The position numbers and the translations under genes are program-made. A DNA stretch of 43,866 nucleotides, from positions 1-43,866 of the IMG/VR virus record IMGVR_UViG_3300012008_000011; one strand, 5' to 3'. Numbering within the stretch: the first letter of the stretch is position 1; each line of letters begins with the position of its first letter. This stretch comes from a virus. Shown here piece after piece: positions 1 to 6,931 of this stretch. Under the pieces are notes generated by a model. It worked only from the letters and a program-made list of their open reading frames with translations, ran no database searches and was not told the origin of the DNA.

Positions 1-2
1 GG

Positions 3-100
3 GAGCAGATTCCTGCCATCGTGACCTCTTGGCTGGCTCAGGGCACCATCGTGATTGGCATCGTGGTCTCACTGGCACAGGGCTTCTACCAGGCTCTCAA
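3..100. repeat. 98-bp terminal direct repeat (left copy)
   Basis: These 98 bases are identical to the last 98 bases of the window (43769-43866). The open reading frame of the holin runs through the overlap in the same phase in both copies, so the repeat is best read as an overlap that closes a circular or circularly permuted assembly. The first two bases of the window do not match the equivalent bases at the right end and may be a contig-end error. Confidence 0.95.
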
Positions 101-242
101 GCCCGCGGTGGTCAAGGTCGAGGCCGCTACGAGCCCGGCGCCCATCGTGCCCGGTGTGCCGATGCCATCCGACATGGCCATCGCTGATCCCGTGACGAGC
201 GTGCCCACTGACGGCACGCCCCCGACCGTCATCTCGAACTGA
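3..242 (+). CDS. Holin, C-terminal part (gene continues from the right end)
   Basis: This is the 3' part of the holin that begins at 43607. Joined across the terminal overlap it gives a 133-residue protein with three hydrophobic segments: about residues 3-23, 35-52 and 58-80. A Pro/Ala-rich hydrophilic tail follows. That topology and its position directly after the endolysin indicate a three-spanning (class I style) holin, which forms lesions in the cytoplasmic membrane and times lysis. A GTG at 21 could start a shorter product, but the upstream frame is open and the joined form is far more plausible. The call rests on topology and context, not on a recognised motif. Confidence 0.75.
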   Translation, partial: EQIPAIVTSWLAQGTIVIGIVVSLAQGFYQALKPAVVKVEAATSPAPIVPGVPMPSDMAIADPVTSVPTDGTPPTVISN

Positions 243-261
243 TCGGGCCGGGGGGACGATC

Positions 262-732
262 GTGAGCAAGCCACCAGGCTGGACCAGGTCCGCCAAGGGC
301 TGGACCATCGAGACCTACGCCGCCCACAACGAGGCCATGCGCCTGGCGGATAAGGAGTTGATCGAAGAGCGTGACCGGCGCTACGCCGAGGTCAACGTCG
401 AGAAGGAGAAGGCCCTCAAGATCAAGGAGACCGCCGACCTTGCAGCGCTGGAGCTGGCTCGCGAATCCCAGACGTACAAGGAGCAGCAGAACGACGTGCT
501 CCGCGACAAGAACCTGTCCGAGTCCGGCATCTACGCCACCAACTCATCCGTGGCCGCCGCGATCAACACGCTGCGCGATGACCTCAAGCCCTTGTTCGAT
601 TTCGTGTCCGGGCAGAAGGGCGCGTCGTCATCCTCCGATCGGATCTCGGGGCGCGTGTACGCCTTCGGTGCGATTCTCGCGACCCTCTTCGGCGGCATCG
701 TTGTTCTGCTCACCAAGCTCCTCGGGGGCTGA
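262..732 (+). CDS. Lysis-cassette membrane protein, coiled coil plus C-terminal anchor
   Basis: This 156-residue protein starts with GTG behind a GGGGGAC ribosome site at 251-257. The N-terminal two thirds is charged and helix-rich, with many Glu, Lys, Arg and Ala around residues 25-90 (predicted coiled coil). One transmembrane helix lies near the C-terminus at about residues 132-153, followed by a short K-L-L-G-G end. It sits 19 bp after the holin. C-tail-anchored proteins of this shape are common beside actinophage holins and may be a second holin component or an envelope-disrupting partner. No enzymatic motif is visible, so the exact role is an inference. Confidence 0.6.
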   Translation: MSKPPGWTRSAKGWTIETYAAHNEAMRLADKELIEERDRRYAEVNVEKEKALKIKETADLAALELARESQTYKEQQNDVLRDKNLSESGIYATNSSVAAAINTLRDDLKPLFDFVSGQKGASSSSDRISGRVYAFGAILATLFGGIVVLLTKLLGG

Positions 733-733
733 C

Positions 734-1294
734 ATGCTCACCATCGCGGATCTCGACGAGTTCAAGGTGTTCGGCGTCCCCACCGGCTATGAGCCGAACG
801 TTCGCCGCTTCTACCCGCCGCACGACGACGCCCACCCGGTCATCATGAAGCTCCTCAAGGAAGTCCGGACGTCGCTCGTGCTGAGCATGTTCGGATTCAC
901 CGACACCGAGGCCGCGGCGGAGGTCGACCGGTGCCTGAAAGATCCGGTCATCTTCGCCCAGATCACGCTCGACTCGACCCAGTTCGGCGGCAAGACAGAG
1001 CACGAACTGCTGTCGGGCTTCCGCTGGGACGAGGACGGCAACTCGGTCGCGGTCGGGCGCTCCGAGAAGGGCGAAATCGTGCACCGCAAGGTCATGATCG
1101 TCAACGGCGTCTGGCTCGTCACCGGCTCGACGAACTGGAGCCTCAACGGTGAGCAGCGCCAAGACAACGAGCTCACCGTGGTCTATGACGCTCTCGCGTG
1201 CGCCGAAGCCCGCCACCTGCTCGACCTCAGCCACACGAAGGCGCTGCAAGACATGGCTAAGAAGGCCGCCCAGATGAGCAAGTCCGGGGAATGA
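734..1294 (+). CDS. Phospholipase D-fold (HKD-like) protein
   Basis: This 186-residue protein starts at ATG 734, directly after the previous stop. The reading frame is open further upstream, but no better start is seen there. Residues 117-124 read H-R-K-x4-N followed by G131-S-T-N-W, which closely matches the HxK(x)4D...GSxN signature of the PLD superfamily, with the motif Asp replaced by Asn. Only one such motif is present, as in small Nuc-type endonucleases that act as dimers. Activity could be phosphodiesterase or nuclease; the D-to-N change leaves it open whether it is catalytic. It lies between the lysis genes and the tail spike, near the attP end of the map, where prophage accessory genes often sit. 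Confidence 0.6.
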   Translation: MLTIADLDEFKVFGVPTGYEPNVRRFYPPHDDAHPVIMKLLKEVRTSLVLSMFGFTDTEAAAEVDRCLKDPVIFAQITLDSTQFGGKTEHELLSGFRWDEDGNSVAVGRSEKGEIVHRKVMIVNGVWLVTGSTNWSLNGEQRQDNELTVVYDALACAEARHLLDLSHTKALQDMAKKAAQMSKSGE

Positions 1295-1431
1295 AGCCAC
1301 GGGTCCGCCGCTGGACACGTACCGACCATCCGAACCCGTGGGAGTACCGCGTCGGCACGATCCGCGGCCACCGGGCCACCTGGCGGCTCGCCTTCGACCG
1401 CACCATTCAGCTCATCGCTGACCAGACCTGA
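1291..1431 (+). CDS. Small basic hypothetical protein, 46 residues
   Basis: This ORF starts at ATG 1291 in an ATGA overlap with the stop of the PLD-like gene, which suggests translational coupling. The product is Arg- and Trp-rich (for example W-E-Y-R-V-G-T-I-R-G-H-R) with no transmembrane helix and no recognised domain. It ends 23 bp before the tail spike start. Support is the coupled start and codon use like its neighbours; function is unknown. Confidence 0.5.
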   Translation: MKPRVRRWTRTDHPNPWEYRVGTIRGHRATWRLAFDRTIQLIADQT

Positions 1432-1454
1432 CCGCATCGCGATAGGAGCATGAC

Positions 1455-2978
1455 ATGGCCCACCCTCTACCAGGACAGCCCGGTACGAACACGTGGGGCG
1501 ACGGGGTCGACGCGGCGCTCGCAGCGTTCCCCGCGGCCAACCTCGCGGGCACCATCGACGACGCACGGCTGCCCAGCTCAGCGCAGGCGGCGTGGCTGGC
1601 GTCCACGTACATGCTGGCCGCTGCGTACACTGTGCCGCTGATCGGCGCCGGCATTGACTACACCGGCGCCACGGACTCCACGGCGGCTGTTCAGACGATC
1701 ATCGACGCCAACCCAGGCAAGGTCTTGCAGTGGGCCAACGGTGTCTTGGAGTTCTCGAATCTGACCGTGTCAAAGGGTCAGCATCTCAGGGGATTGGGCC
1801 AGCAGGACTGGCGCGACCGGACCTCCACCTTCAACAGCGCCGGATGGGCGGTCAACGCGAACTTCTCCGGCACCGTCCTCCGGTCCACGGCCACGTCGGG
1901 GGCCGCGATCACCATCTGCGACACGGAGGTCAACTCCGGCGGCATCTCCGACCTGACCCTCATCGGTCCCGGAACCGGGACGAGTGTCGGTATCGTCTGG
2001 GGCTCCACCACATGGACCGTCGTCAACGCGCGCAGCCGTAGCGTCAAGGTCGGCAACTTCTCGGTCGGCGTGCGCACCAACCTCGTCAACGAAGGCAGCT
2101 TCTACGATTTGGCGATCCGCGGATGCACCCTCGGACTTGACCAGGCATACACGTCGATCCAGAACGCCTTCTACCTGCTCGACGTCCAATGGTGCGGTGA
2201 CGGTGTGCATGTCGCCTCGAACTGCTACGCGAACGCTTTCTACTCGCCCATCGTGCAGTCGAACAGTGGCACCGGGATTGTCGTCAACGGCACCAAGAAC
2301 GTGTTCTATAACCCGTACTGCGAGAACAACACGACTCGCGCGATCGACATCGTCGCCGGGAGCGGGAACCGAATCGACGTCCCGTTCGGCAACGACGCGT
2401 CCGACGACATCCGCATTCAGGCTGCGGCGACCGACACGTCGGTCACTGGCTTCGGGTTCGCGGGCGGCGTCGCCACGCTGCACAACGCAGGCGTCCGCAG
2501 CTACCTCCAGGGCAACTTCGCCGGCGTCCTGACCGACACCGGCACTGGCACCATCGTCGTCGACTCGGGGATGGCCGGGAGCACGTACGGCGCATGGGAC
2601 ACGACCTACGTGCCCACACTGGGTGGCACGGGGTGGGCGATCGGCAACGGCACGATCACGGGGACGCAGGTCGTCATCGGGAAGACGGTCCACATGACCG
2701 CCACCATCACGTTCGGGACCACGTCCACGTTCGGGTCAGTATCCCCCACGATCACGCTCCCGTTCGCTTCCAACGTCGCCCGCGGAAGCTCGTACGGCAC
2801 CATCCTCCAAAGCGGTGTGGGCTCGTATCAGCTCGCGCCCTACCATTCGTCCACGACCGTCATCACTGCGTACGCGCTCGGTGCGAACGGGGCGTTCACG
2901 AACCTGACGGCCACCTACCCGGCCACGTTCGCAGCCACGGATGTGCTGAAGGTGTACTCGACCTACGAACGCGCCTGA
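1455..2978 (+). CDS. Tail spike / receptor-binding protein with beta-helix fold
   Basis: This 507-residue protein starts at ATG 1455 with AGGAG at 1444-1448. After a short N-terminal region containing G-T-I-D-D-A-R-L-P, residues from about 60 show the pectate-lyase-superfamily opening pattern G-x-x-x-D-x-T-A-A-V-Q-x-x-I-D. Long Gly/Asn/Thr/Val-rich beta repeats follow (roughly residues 100-370). The last about 130 residues form a separate beta-rich domain, probably for trimerisation or binding. Such proteins bind, and sometimes cleave, host surface glycans. It lies after the lysis genes rather than with the tail genes, and becomes the gene next to one attachment site in the prophage. Confidence 0.7.
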   Translation: MAHPLPGQPGTNTWGDGVDAALAAFPAANLAGTIDDARLPSSAQAAWLASTYMLAAAYTVPLIGAGIDYTGATDSTAAVQTIIDANPGKVLQWANGVLEFSNLTVSKGQHLRGLGQQDWRDRTSTFNSAGWAVNANFSGTVLRSTATSGAAITICDTEVNSGGISDLTLIGPGTGTSVGIVWGSTTWTVVNARSRSVKVGNFSVGVRTNLVNEGSFYDLAIRGCTLGLDQAYTSIQNAFYLLDVQWCGDGVHVASNCYANAFYSPIVQSNSGTGIVVNGTKNVFYNPYCENNTTRAIDIVAGSGNRIDVPFGNDASDDIRIQAAATDTSVTGFGFAGGVATLHNAGVRSYLQGNFAGVLTDTGTGTIVVDSGMAGSTYGAWDTTYVPTLGGTGWAIGNGTITGTQVVIGKTVHMTATITFGTTSTFGSVSPTITLPFASNVARGSSYGTILQSGVGSYQLAPYHSSTTVITAYALGANGAFTNLTATYPATFAATDVLKVYSTYERA

Positions 2979-3009
2979 CCCCTACCTCGCCGCATCGTCG
3001 TCGAGGTCC

Positions 3010-3047
3010 AACGCGCCCACTCTGCTCCGGCAGGGTGGGCGCGTTTT
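3010..3047 (+). terminator. Rho-independent terminator after tail spike
   Basis: An 11-bp perfect stem (3010-3020 with 3035-3045) surrounds an inner CTGC/GCAG stem and a TCCG loop. It is followed by T residues ending at 3047. It lies 31 bp after the tail spike stop and closes the late transcript before attP. Confidence 0.85.
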
Positions 3048-3063
3048 GCTGTGTCCGGCTGAC

Positions 3064-3264
3064 GCACGTAGAGCGCACGCGGCTGCACGGGTAGCGTCCC
3101 TCACCTAGCGAGAGCACGAATGTACAGAGGTTCGAGTCCTCTCTCGGACACCCCTATCACCCCTAGTCAGGACCACTTGACTAGGGGTGTTGCCATGTTG
3201 CCAGGGTGCACGATGGGTCACGGGGGAGCATGACGGGCCACCAGTAGCGCACGTGGGGCGCACG
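3064..3264. other. attP: attP: tRNA 3'-end core with flanking arm-like repeats
   Basis: The core at 3126-3153 has the exact shape of a tRNA 3' end: T stem AGAGG/CCTCT around a TTCGAGT loop (3126-3142), 7-nt acceptor strand CTCGGAC (3143-3149), discriminator A and CCC. No matching 5' tRNA half exists upstream, so it is a captured fragment that would restore a host tRNA on integration. Two imperfect copies of a 16-mer (GCACGTRGRGCGCACG at 3064-3079 and 3249-3264) flank it, as integrase arm sites do. The integrase starts at 3614. The core boundaries and the host tRNA identity cannot be fixed from the phage alone. Confidence 0.75.
3158..3189. other. 12-bp stem hairpin beside attP core
   Basis: The inverted repeat CACCCCTAGTCA / TGACTAGGGGTG (3158-3169 and 3178-3189) has an 8-nt loop and starts 5 bp past the tRNA-like core. 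No long T tract follows. It may be a weak bidirectional terminator or a recombination-accessory site. Confidence 0.5.
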
Positions 3265-3279
3265 GGTTACGGTGGTGAC

Positions 3280-3339
3280 ATGACGAACGACGAACACGAT
3301 GCCCACCGACCACCAGGCGATGGAGGCGATCGGTCATGA
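3280..3339 (+). CDS. Possible 19-residue leader peptide
   Basis: This short ORF starts at ATG 3280 a few bases after GGTGGTG and ends in an ATGA overlap with the start of the next gene at 3336. The peptide is hydrophilic (many D, H, R, P). The coupled stop/start is the only real support; it could be chance in a GC-rich sequence. Confidence 0.25.
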   Translation: MTNDEHDAHRPPGDGGDRS

Positions 3340-3401
3340 GTGACCCCATCGACCTAGACGCGATCCGGGCACGCGCAGACGCAGCAACGGCAGGACCGTG
3401 G
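3336..3401 (+). repeat. 66-bp near-identical repeat (copy A, with 19851-19916)
   Basis: The first 66 bases of this gene match 19851-19916 with three substitutions, after which similarity drops sharply. Both copies cover the same N-terminal codons of two Ea22-like genes. Confidence 0.85.
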
Positions 3402-3617
3402 ACGTGGAGGGAACACCCTTCCGGCTTCTTCGAGTTCAGCAACGCCGACGGGGTCATCGGGTGGGGCCAGGAGGAGGCGGCATTCGAGTTCGCAGCCCAT
3501 GCCCGCACGGACGTCCCAGCGCTACTCGCTGAGGTCGACCTGATGCGCTACGCCGCTCGGGTCCTCCACGCCGAGGTTGAGCGGCTGCGGGCCGAGAACG
3601 CGGGGCCACGCCCGTGA
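3336..3617 (+). CDS. Ea22-like small protein (copy 1)
   Basis: The 93-residue product begins M-S-D-P-I-D-L-D-A-I-R-A-R-A-D-A, a signature of phage Ea22-like proteins, and has a middle A-R-T-D-V-P-A-L-L-A-E-V and a C-terminal helical L-x-A-E-V-E-R-L-R-A. Its first 66 coding bases are nearly identical to those of the gene at 19851. It ends in a GTGA overlap with the integrase, so both are probably made from one transcript. Biochemical function of the family is unknown. Confidence 0.6.
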   Translation: MSDPIDLDAIRARADAATAGPWTWREHPSGFFEFSNADGVIGWGQEEAAFEFAAHARTDVPALLAEVDLMRYAARVLHAEVERLRAENAGPRP

Positions 3618-4759
3618 ACCGCCGCGCGTTCGGCACCATCCGCAAACTCCCCAGCACCCGCTGGCAGGCCTCCTACATCGGCCCCGACAACCGCCGCCAC
3701 GTCGGCTGGTCCACCTACCTCGTCAAGGCCGACGCTGAGGTGTGGCTGCGCGATGAGGAGATCCTGATCGACCGCGCCCAGTGGACAGCACCCGCCCGAC
3801 GCCGCCCCGTGGAGCAGGTCGACGGGATGACGCTCAGGGAGTACGCCACCGCCAACCTGCGGCGACGCGCCACCCGCGCCCGCAAGCCGATCCGGCCGAC
3901 GACGACTGACCTGTACTGGAAACTTTTGGATCTAGCGATCCTGCCCACGCTCGGCGGCAAAGCGCTCGTGGACATCTCCCCCGCCGACGTACATCGCTGG
4001 CACGACGGCCTCCCCGGCACTCCCACCCAGAACGGCAACGCGTACCAGCTGCTCCGATCGCTCATGGCCGACGCGCTCGAGGACGAGATGATCGAACGGA
4101 ACCCCGTCCGGATCAAGGGCGCCGGGAAGCCCGCACCGAAGGCCAAGGGGCAGGCGCTCAATATCGGCGAGCTCCAGGCGTACACGGCGGCGGCCGACCG
4201 TCACGCGCTCCTGCTCTTGCTCGCCGCCTGGTGCGGGCTGCGCTCCGGCGAGGACCGCGGGCTACGACACTGCGACGTCGCTGACGACGGGAGCGCGATC
4301 AAGGTTGAGCAGACCGTGAGTAAGATCGGCAGGGGCAAGGATCGCACCTGGTACATCGGGGCGCCGAAGACAGCCGCCGGCATGCGGCGTATCGCCGTCC
4401 CGCCCCACCTGCGGCCCATGCTCAGGGCATGGTTGGACGCCTACGACGGGCCTGCTGACGGGCTGCTGTTCCCTGCTGGGGACGGACGCTCCCCCATGGA
4501 CTCCGTCGTGCTGTGGCGGGCACACAAGGCCGCTGCGGTGGCCATCGGGCGACCGTCGCTCAAGATCCACGACCTGAGGCGGACCGCGCTCACGCTCGCG
4601 GGCCAGACTGGCGCGACGGTGAAGGAACTTCAGAACATGGCTGGCCATACAACGCTACAGATGGTCCAGACGTACCAGGTCTTCGACAGCCAGCGCGCGG
4701 ACGCCGTTGCCGAGCGGATGAGCGCACTGCTGCCCGCTTCTAAGACGCCTCTCATCTGA
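3614..4759 (+). CDS. int: Tyrosine-family site-specific integrase
   Basis: This 381-residue integrase starts at GTG 3614 in a GTGA overlap with the previous gene. It has an N-terminal arm-binding-like region (about 1-60), a core-binding SAM-like domain (about 70-165) and a catalytic domain (about 180-370). The catalytic set is visible: R210 (G-L-R-S-G-E), K252, H319-D-L-R322, H345 (A-G-H-T-T) and nucleophile Y354 (Q-T-Y-Q-V-F). It catalyses recombination between attP at about 3130 and a host tRNA gene. Length and motif order are normal for actinophage integrases. Directional control probably comes from one of the HTH excisionase-like proteins (6928 or 21763). Confidence 0.95.
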   Translation: MNRRAFGTIRKLPSTRWQASYIGPDNRRHVGWSTYLVKADAEVWLRDEEILIDRAQWTAPARRRPVEQVDGMTLREYATANLRRRATRARKPIRPTTTDLYWKLLDLAILPTLGGKALVDISPADVHRWHDGLPGTPTQNGNAYQLLRSLMADALEDEMIERNPVRIKGAGKPAPKAKGQALNIGELQAYTAAADRHALLLLLAAWCGLRSGEDRGLRHCDVADDGSAIKVEQTVSKIGRGKDRTWYIGAPKTAAGMRRIAVPPHLRPMLRAWLDAYDGPADGLLFPAGDGRSPMDSVVLWRAHKAAAVAIGRPSLKIHDLRRTALTLAGQTGATVKELQNMAGHTTLQMVQTYQVFDSQRADAVAERMSALLPASKTPLI

Positions 4760-4805
4760 GGACCCGTTCTGTCTGAGGTCGCGGTCACCGTCTGAGGCAT
4801 GACCC

Positions 4806-4889
4806 TCAGTGCCCTTGGGCGACCTTCATCACTTCCCACGGCTCCCGACCCAGCGATCGGCATATGGCCTCGAACTCGGCGACGGTCAT
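4806..4889 (-). pseudogene. Fragment resembling the C-terminal end of an XRE/CI repressor
   Basis: On the minus strand a 27-residue stretch begins M-T-V-A-E-F-E-A-I-C-R-S-L-G and ends just after E-V-M-K-V-A. This resembles the last two helices of HTH_XRE domains (pattern T-V-x-E-F-x-A-I-C-x-x-L-G). The frame stays open to 4997, but upstream residues do not make a convincing helix-turn-helix and no ribosome site is seen. I read it as a decayed remnant of a divergent repressor; a genuine tiny protein is possible. It is the only minus-strand coding signal in the window. Confidence 0.35.
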
Positions 4890-4963
4890 GGACTTCTGCC
4901 CGCATGTCGGGTTCCCATGGGTAGACGATGACGGTCCTGAACAGGAAACCTCAACCGGGGCCA

Positions 4964-5063
4964 GTCGAAAAGTTCCGGGGTTGACCCAGGAAGACACGCC
5001 CGTAATTCGGAGGTTGTAGTTCCATCTGACTAGGGACTTCGCACAACATCGGAAGTTTTCGAC
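4964..5063. promoter_or_regulatory. Inverted operator-like pair
   Basis: GTCGAAAAGTTCC (4964-4976) and GGAAGTTTTCGAC (5051-5063) are inverted copies with one mismatch, 74 bp apart, in the gap between integrase and the XRE gene. The AAGTTCC element recurs twice more in the adjacent promoter. Spaced inverted sites of this kind fit binding by the XRE protein, possibly with looping. The rest of 4760-5108 holds only the minus-strand fragment and no other gene. Confidence 0.45.
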
Positions 5064-5072
5064 TCAGGGGGC

Positions 5073-5101
5073 TTGCAAGTTCCCCCAAGTTCCCCCATGA
5101 T
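5073..5101 (+). promoter_or_regulatory. Candidate promoter with tandem operators for the XRE operon
   Basis: A -35-like TTGCAA (5073-5078) and a -10-like CATGAT (5096-5101) are separated by 17 bp. Two exact tandem copies of CAAGTTCCCC (5076-5085 and 5086-5095) fill the spacer. The predicted transcription start falls at about 5108-5109, on the ATG of the XRE gene, so the message could be leaderless. Each hexamer matches consensus at only four of six positions. Confidence 0.45.
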
Positions 5102-5108
5102 TGGGGAC

Positions 5109-5348
5109 ATGACAGCGAGAACCTCCGAACTTGATAAGCGCGAGAGGGAGCGGATCGGGGCAACCATCCGAGCTCTCCGGCTCAAGATGGGGTGGCGGGC
5201 CGACGACTTCGCCGTAGAAGTCGGGATCAGTCGCCCGTACCTTTCCAACATCGAGGCTGGCCGCAAGGCCGCTACTCCCATCCTCGTCGCCAACATCGCC
5301 CGCGCTCTCAACGTCCCCCAGGTCGCGATCGTGAGGGACGCAGCATGA
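5109..5348 (+). CDS. Small XRE-family transcriptional regulator
   Basis: This is a 79-residue protein if started at ATG 5109; ATG 5097 and TTG 5073 are in-frame alternatives. The HTH spans about residues 15-65: I-G-A-T-I-R-A-L-R, then F-A-V-E-V-G-I-S-R-P-Y-L-S-N-I-E-A-G-R-K with the typical recognition helix and E-A-G-R turn, ending A-R-A-L-N-V. It is almost only a DNA-binding domain, like Cro or a minimal CI. No Shine-Dalgarno site precedes 5109, consistent with leaderless expression. Tandem operators sit in its own promoter, suggesting autoregulation. It is the best candidate for the lysogeny regulator, although it is transcribed with the early genes. Confidence 0.75.
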   Translation: MTARTSELDKRERERIGATIRALRLKMGWRADDFAVEVGISRPYLSNIEAGRKAATPILVANIARALNVPQVAIVRDAA

Positions 5349-6073
5349 GCGCTCCGGTGCTGTTCCAGTTCATGCCGCCGCTCCTGCCGAGCGAGTACGC
5401 ATCCCTCACCGAGTCCATCCGCCAGCACGGCATCCAGGTACCGGTGCTCGTGGACGAGAACGGCGCGATCATCGACGGCCACCACCGCGACATGATCGCC
5501 GCCGAACTCGGCATCGACTGCCCACGCGACGTACGCACTGGCCTGTCGGACAGCGTGAAGCGGACGCTGGCGATCTCGCTGAACAAGGACCGCCGCCACC
5601 TCACCCGCGCTCAGGTGCAGGCGTTGCTGGAGGAGTCGGTGAAGGCCGACCCGCAACTGACCGACCGCGAGCACGCCCGCCGCATCGGGGTCAGCCACGT
5701 GACCGTGGCCGCTGTCCGAAACGATCTCGCCGCGAATGGACAGATTGACCATTCGATCCCTCGCGTGACCTCCGAGGGCAAGCCCGCTCCCGGACCGAAG
5801 CCCACCGAGCGCATCGACCCAGACACGGGCGAAGTGCTCGACGGCAAGACGTACACCCGGACCGAACCCACCGCGCCGCGACGGACCCCGCTCCCCGGTC
5901 TCATCCAGACGGCCGGATGGGACCTAGAGAAGACGGTCGACCGCATCAAGCGGCTGGTGGACGACGACCGATTCAGCACCCACAAGACGGAAGTGGCTCC
6001 GCATCTGCGGAGCCACTTGACCAGCGCGATTGAGGTCCTGGAAGACCTGCTCAACCGCATCAACAACAACTAG
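5345..6073 (+). CDS. ParB-fold protein with HTH
   Basis: This 242-residue protein starts at ATG 5345 in an ATGA overlap with the XRE gene. The N-terminal 90 residues follow the ParB/Srx fold: L-x-x-S-I-R-Q-H-G-I-Q-V-P-V-L-V and a D-G-H-H-R box at 44-48, where ParB proteins carry the G-x-x-R nucleotide-binding motif. A helix-turn-helix follows at about 111-130 (A-R-R-I-G-V-S-H-V-T-V). The C-terminal half is Pro-rich, then helical. No ParA partner is seen, so a role in DNA binding or gene control is more likely than partition. A ParB-like nuclease activity cannot be excluded. Confidence 0.65.
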   Translation: MSAPVLFQFMPPLLPSEYASLTESIRQHGIQVPVLVDENGAIIDGHHRDMIAAELGIDCPRDVRTGLSDSVKRTLAISLNKDRRHLTRAQVQALLEESVKADPQLTDREHARRIGVSHVTVAAVRNDLAANGQIDHSIPRVTSEGKPAPGPKPTERIDPDTGEVLDGKTYTRTEPTAPRRTPLPGLIQTAGWDLEKTVDRIKRLVDDDRFSTHKTEVAPHLRSHLTSAIEVLEDLLNRINNN

Positions 6074-6085
6074 CTAGGAGCATAC

Positions 6086-6931
6086 ATGTCTCAGGTCCCA
6101 ATGTTCGAGATCCTCACCCTGACACCCGCCATGGCTAAGGAGTGGCTGGAGAACCAAGCCCCCAACCGCAACAAGAAGCCGACGAAGATCGTCAAGTTCG
6201 CCCGCGACATGAAGCACGGCCGGTGGGAGTTCACGGGCGAGACGATCAAGTTCGACCGCAACGGCCAGATGATCGACGGACAGAACCGTTGCTACGCCGT
6301 CATCGAGGCGAACACGCCGATCACGGCGGCCATCGTCCGAGGGCTCGATCCGGCCGCCCAATCGGTCATGGACTGTGGCTCACCGAGATCCACCCGCGAC
6401 GCGCTCACCTTCGCCGGATATGCCAACGCCAAGGACCTATCGGCCACCATCTCGACTCACTTCGCATGGAAGGTGGGGGCGTTCTCGAGCTGCGTGGGGA
6501 TCATGAGTGGAACCTTCCGACTCACGAACGCCGAGATGCTCGACTACGCAACCGAGCATCCAGAACTCGCGGCATACGCGGAGCGCGCCAAGCACCTGTA
6601 CAACCAGGGGCTGAAACTCCCGTGCGGAGCAATAGCGACCGCGGTGGCAGAGACCACAGCCATCGATCCCGACGCCTCGATCGAGTTCTTCGACCGGATC
6701 GTGTCGCTGAAGACAGCCGGGGCGGGAGATCCGATCTACACACTCCTCAAGCGAGTCACCGCAATGCAGAGCGGAGGTCCCGGCCGGGTGTACCCGTCGA
6801 CCGCGCTCTTCGTCCTGTTCCGTACGTGGAACGCGGTCCGCGCAGGCGAGACGTTGAAAAAGTTCCAGTTCGGCGCCGCTGCCACGGAGCAGCACCCCGC
6901 GACGTGGGCCAAGATCCCGGAGCCCCGATGA
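6086..6931 (+). CDS. ParB-like (Srx-fold) phage protein
   Basis: This 281-residue protein starts at ATG 6086 behind a TAGGAG site. The N-terminal region reads L-T-P-A-M-A-K-E-W-L-E-N, F-A-R-D-M-K-H-G-R-W-E-F-T-G-E and a D-G-Q-N-R box at 64-68. That is the pattern of a large family of phage proteins with a ParB N-terminal fold, and it is distinct from the gene just upstream. The rest is helical with no recognised catalytic motif. It is often found near recombination and regulation genes in actinophages. The molecular function is not established. Confidence 0.55.
   Translation: MSQVPMFEILTLTPAMAKEWLENQAPNRNKKPTKIVKFARDMKHGRWEFTGETIKFDRNGQMIDGQNRCYAVIEANTPITAAIVRGLDPAAQSVMDCGSPRSTRDALTFAGYANAKDLSATISTHFAWKVGAFSSCVGIMSGTFRLTNAEMLDYATEHPELAAYAERAKHLYNQGLKLPCGAIATAVAETTAIDPDASIEFFDRIVSLKTAGAGDPIYTLLKRVTAMQSGGPGRVYPSTALFVLFRTWNAVRAGETLKKFQFGAAATEQHPATWAKIPEPR

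Noticed and set aside
371-733. Upstream extension of the PLD-like gene
   Set aside because: Residues before ATG 734 are Arg/Ser/Pro-rich shadow of the previous gene; the next-to-stop ATG is the natural start.
1770-2693. 307-codon minus-strand frame opposite the tail spike
   Set aside because: Antisense shadow with Arg/Asp/Val-biased composition and no recognisable domain.
3096-3153. A complete tRNA gene ending at 3153
   Set aside because: Only the T arm and 3' acceptor strand are present; no upstream GTCCGAG, D arm or anticodon arm pairs correctly. It is the attP core.
4981-5008. TTGACC / TAATTC promoter in the integrase-XRE gap
   Set aside because: The -10 match is poor (two of six) and the spacing short; the TTGCAA/CATGAT pair next to the operators is a better candidate.
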